Positions 61,594-64,000 of a stretch of 64,000 bases of DNA are shown here, in pieces. The notes beneath the pieces were generated by a model. It saw only the letters and a list, made by a program, of their open reading frames with translations. It did not search any database and was not told the origin of the DNA. The position numbers and the translations under genes are program-made. Source of the stretch: Manis javanica. Its lineage: Eukaryota; Chordata; Mammalia; Pholidota; Manidae. Positions within the stretch are counted from its first letter, which is position 1. Each line of letters starts with the position of its first letter. Where the stretch lies: NCBI RefSeq assembly GCF_040802235.1, contig NC_133169.1:40741034-40805033 (forward strand), written 5' to 3'.

Positions 61594-62225
61594 TGAAGAC
61601 TTTGCTCTTCCTCTGAGAACCTGAGCTGCTCTACAAACCCTCACTGCCCAATCCTCCTCCATGGGTTCACTGTCCACTTCAAAAGTTGCTCATCTTCTCG
61701 CCCAACACCGGCCTTCGATGTGGTGAGTCTCCCCTTCATGGTCGACTTAAATGTCCCTTTGGAACCTGGGAAGTGACTGTTGAGTGTCCGGCACCCCCAA
61801 GGGCTCTTCCGGGTCAGGGGCACCCCGAACCATGGCTTTCAGAGTCACGGTTGATCCCCATAGTCAACCCTTTTCTGCCTCCCCATGGGAGGCATGGTTT
61901 GGAGATCTAGCCACAATATTCCTTGGACAATCAGTCTAAATGGCCCCTAAATGGCTCTTTAGATTCTAAAATTCTCCTCGACTTATACAACTTCTGTGAG
62001 CACATGGGCAAATGGAAAGAGATCCCATATATCCAGGCTTCCTCCTAGCTCCAAACCAAGCTCTCTCTCTCTGTCTCCCTGCAATCCTAAACACCTACTA
62101 CTTGCCTTAAAGTCCACACCCCTAAGCTTTTTTCACATTCCCAAATATCCTCAACAGCCTATAAAACTCCTAGACAACACACCACCACGGGCTCTCTTGG
62201 CCCCTCCTGGCTCATGCTAGGAGCT
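61594..62225 (+). pseudogene. ERV leader and gag remnant (HERV-H-like)
   Basis: The leader runs to about 61,680 and is followed by gag-type sequence in several frames. A matrix-like stretch lies at about 61,930-62,045 (a Lys/Trp-containing 'GKWKE' core) and a proline-rich stretch at about 62,080-62,220. Stops separate the frames. The similarity to HERV-H gag is from memory of the family and should be checked. Confidence 0.6.
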
Positions 62226-63654
62226 CTGTCTGTCCTCTCACTGTATCATTATGTCTCAATCTGTATGTTTGTGCCTAAGTGTGTAAATGAAAAATATTTT
62301 TCTACTTCCAGATGGTATTAATAAAAATTCATTTAAAGACAAGTGCTTGTAAAAATTGGGCATTCTAAAACCTCCAGAAAATTCTAATAGAAGATATTAA
62401 GCATTAATGCTAATTTAAGTTTAACTGAAATAGACATGTCCTTATGGTGTTCAGCTGCCTAACTTTACCTAAAGTTATTTAAGTTGATGGTATCTGTTAA
62501 ATCTTTCAAAGAAAAATGCTTAAAGTGAAGTGTAGCTTTGTCTAATGTGAGTAACTATTTAAGCAAGTGCCTTAAAACTTTTAACAGCTTCCCAAAATCA
62601 AATTCAAAAGTGCTTTTTACCTCTAGTTCACTCTGATATTTTCCAGAGGGCACCTGGAACATGTCAGAGGAATTTTTTCTCATTGGAGAAAATATTTGGC
62701 TAATTTGGATTATTTACCTGCTTAATTACCTGGAAGGCACTATCACAGAGAATGATGCTAAATTTTGTTACTGAATGTTTTGTGTTACAGAAATATCCGA
62801 ATTTCCTTATAACAACTGTCTTATAGTAAGCTCTCATCAGATCTTTAACCATTGTCATTTGTAAGTCCTTTGTCATCTATACTCACTGTTTTATTACTCC
62901 TAAACTAGTAAAAAACTAGATTTCAGCAGAACAGGTATTAGTTACATAGGATTAAGTAAACTAAGGAAGATGATCTGGTGGCTATTTGTTTCAAATGTTG
63001 ATGAAGTGTTTTATTAAGCTTTTCCTCTTAAGCTGACAACAGTTAGGTAAATGACTGCCTTTATAAGCAGAATTGAACATTTATCTTTCTCTCTACCTGA
63101 TCGCTCCAGAATTTAAAAACTCTCAGTGACTTTTTATATTTCATGGCACTATGTTTATTTGCATAAGTTCAATAAGAATCTGCTTTCCTTGTAAGAGGAC
63201 CAATTAAAAACACTGGTTATATTACCAAGGCTTTGACTGGAACGTCATACCTGAGAGACACGTGTAAACTCAGATATGAACAGACAGCTTTAAGGAACTA
63301 AGATTGACTTTATAAAACCAACAAAGCCCCCTAGAAGAACTAGCCTGATACCTTGCTTATAGGGTTCCCAGCAGCCTTACCAGGTGAGTAAGGAAAGTCA
63401 CTTCCTGGCAGGTGCAGGAACCTCAAGAATGTCTTGGGAACCTCAAGAAGAGAGGAATTCACCCAAATCTACAGGTACTGCAGGCACAACCTGATGGCAA
63501 GTCTGGCTTAGCTGTCTGGCCTCGAGAAGCCTTTAAAAGTTCAATCTGAAATTCCTAACAAAAAGTTCCAGCAGAGCACATATAAAAGATCCCATGTAGA
63601 TGTGAACAGATCCCAGAAATGGGTTGCTTTCATTTGTCTGATTTCTCTCAGACT
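62226..63654 (+). mobile_element. Probable ERV internal sequence, AT-rich, non-coding
   Basis: The stretch continues from the gag remnant without a visible break and leads into the segment shared with the 17-kb retroposon. It has no open frame of note. HERV-H-like elements often keep such AT-rich internal parts. It could also contain unrelated sequence. Confidence 0.4.
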
Positions 63655-64000
63655 GTTCAAGTACAGTTGGACAATATCCATTATATCATAGAAAAATTTT
63701 CACAAATGCCTAGGGTGCCTAAATGGTTTTCTTGGCTTCACTGGAGATGGCTGGTAATTACAGATTTTCTTTGTTTATGTCACCGTATTCCTATTATGTT
63801 AATATGTGTGCGCAAGTTAGTTAGTAGTTTAAAACCTATACATGCTTAAGGTACTCTACAAGAAGATATGTCAAAGAAATAATCAATCCTCCCATGTTTT
63901 CTTCCATATGCTACCTCTATAGCTTTTCTTCTTCCTTCCTAATTACAACCCTTAAATAGAATTTGTGCCTCATATCGAATTTACCGAGCATCATAATTCC
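63655..64000 (+). mobile_element. Third copy of the ERV 3' internal segment, cut by the window edge
   Basis: 63,660-64,000 matches 17,143-17,480 at high similarity, including an open frame (63,619-63,849) rich in Trp and aromatic residues that looks like the tail of an envelope transmembrane subunit. Here it continues leftward without a target duplication at the point where the 17-kb copy starts, so this could be part of a genuine ERV, the kind that supplied the retroposed transcripts. Confidence 0.65.

Overview
This is a window of placental-mammal nuclear DNA. The evidence is intronless class II olfactory receptor (OR) sequences, a dense mass of LINE-1 (L1) fragments of several ages, class I (gammaretrovirus-like) endogenous retroviruses (ERVs), and L1-type retrocopies with long target-site duplications (TSDs). 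The form of the L1 3' ends (about 3,330-3,540, 18,300-18,498, 40,575-40,775) fits a laurasiatherian. I recognised no primate, rodent, carnivore, horse or ruminant SINE. A pangolin-like genome is a guess I cannot verify. There are no bacterial-type operons, CRISPR arrays or tRNA genes. Most of the short open reading frames are chance frames or pieces of transposons.

Layout. 1-3,540: L1 pieces. 3,900-7,500 and 15,300-19,850: two paralogous blocks, each with an OR14-like pseudogene on the minus strand (5,513-6,451, two frameshifts; 18,823-19,086, only the N-terminal quarter). A younger minus-strand L1 (10,460-13,960) lies between them. 23,600-37,000 and 38,200-52,200: a direct tandem duplication of about 14.5 kb. 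Its left unit holds the only intact protein-coding gene I can support, an OR of 308 codons at 27,367-28,293. The right unit holds its broken paralogue at 42,433-43,368. Both units also carry related L1 pieces, including an L1 5' end at the same relative position. The left unit received an ERV-derived retroposon after the duplication (33,300-33,980). The right unit received a retropseudogene that I recognise as PAWR (Par-4), about 48,755-52,066, with a very GC-rich front part. 54,775-64,000: an ERV graveyard with a solo LTR, a degenerate provirus with a tRNA-Glu-like primer site (LTR, gag, protease, pol), a solo LTR of another family inserted backwards into its protease gene, and a forward LTR of that second family (tRNA-His-like primer site, gag remnant) that ends the pol region.

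What stands out. Nothing here looks like a new multi-gene system. Two observations are unusual. First, a family of ERV 3'-end transcripts appears to have been copied by L1 machinery: poly(A) tails, 17-18 bp TSDs, 5' truncation, an empty paralogous site for one copy, and a template-switch chimera with an L1 3' end in another. Second, an LTR family carries a purine/pyrimidine minisatellite between its TATA-like box and its poly(A) signal. The tract is about 0.2 kb in one copy and about 1.45 kb in the other. All family assignments are from reading the sequence and need repeat-library and BLAST confirmation.
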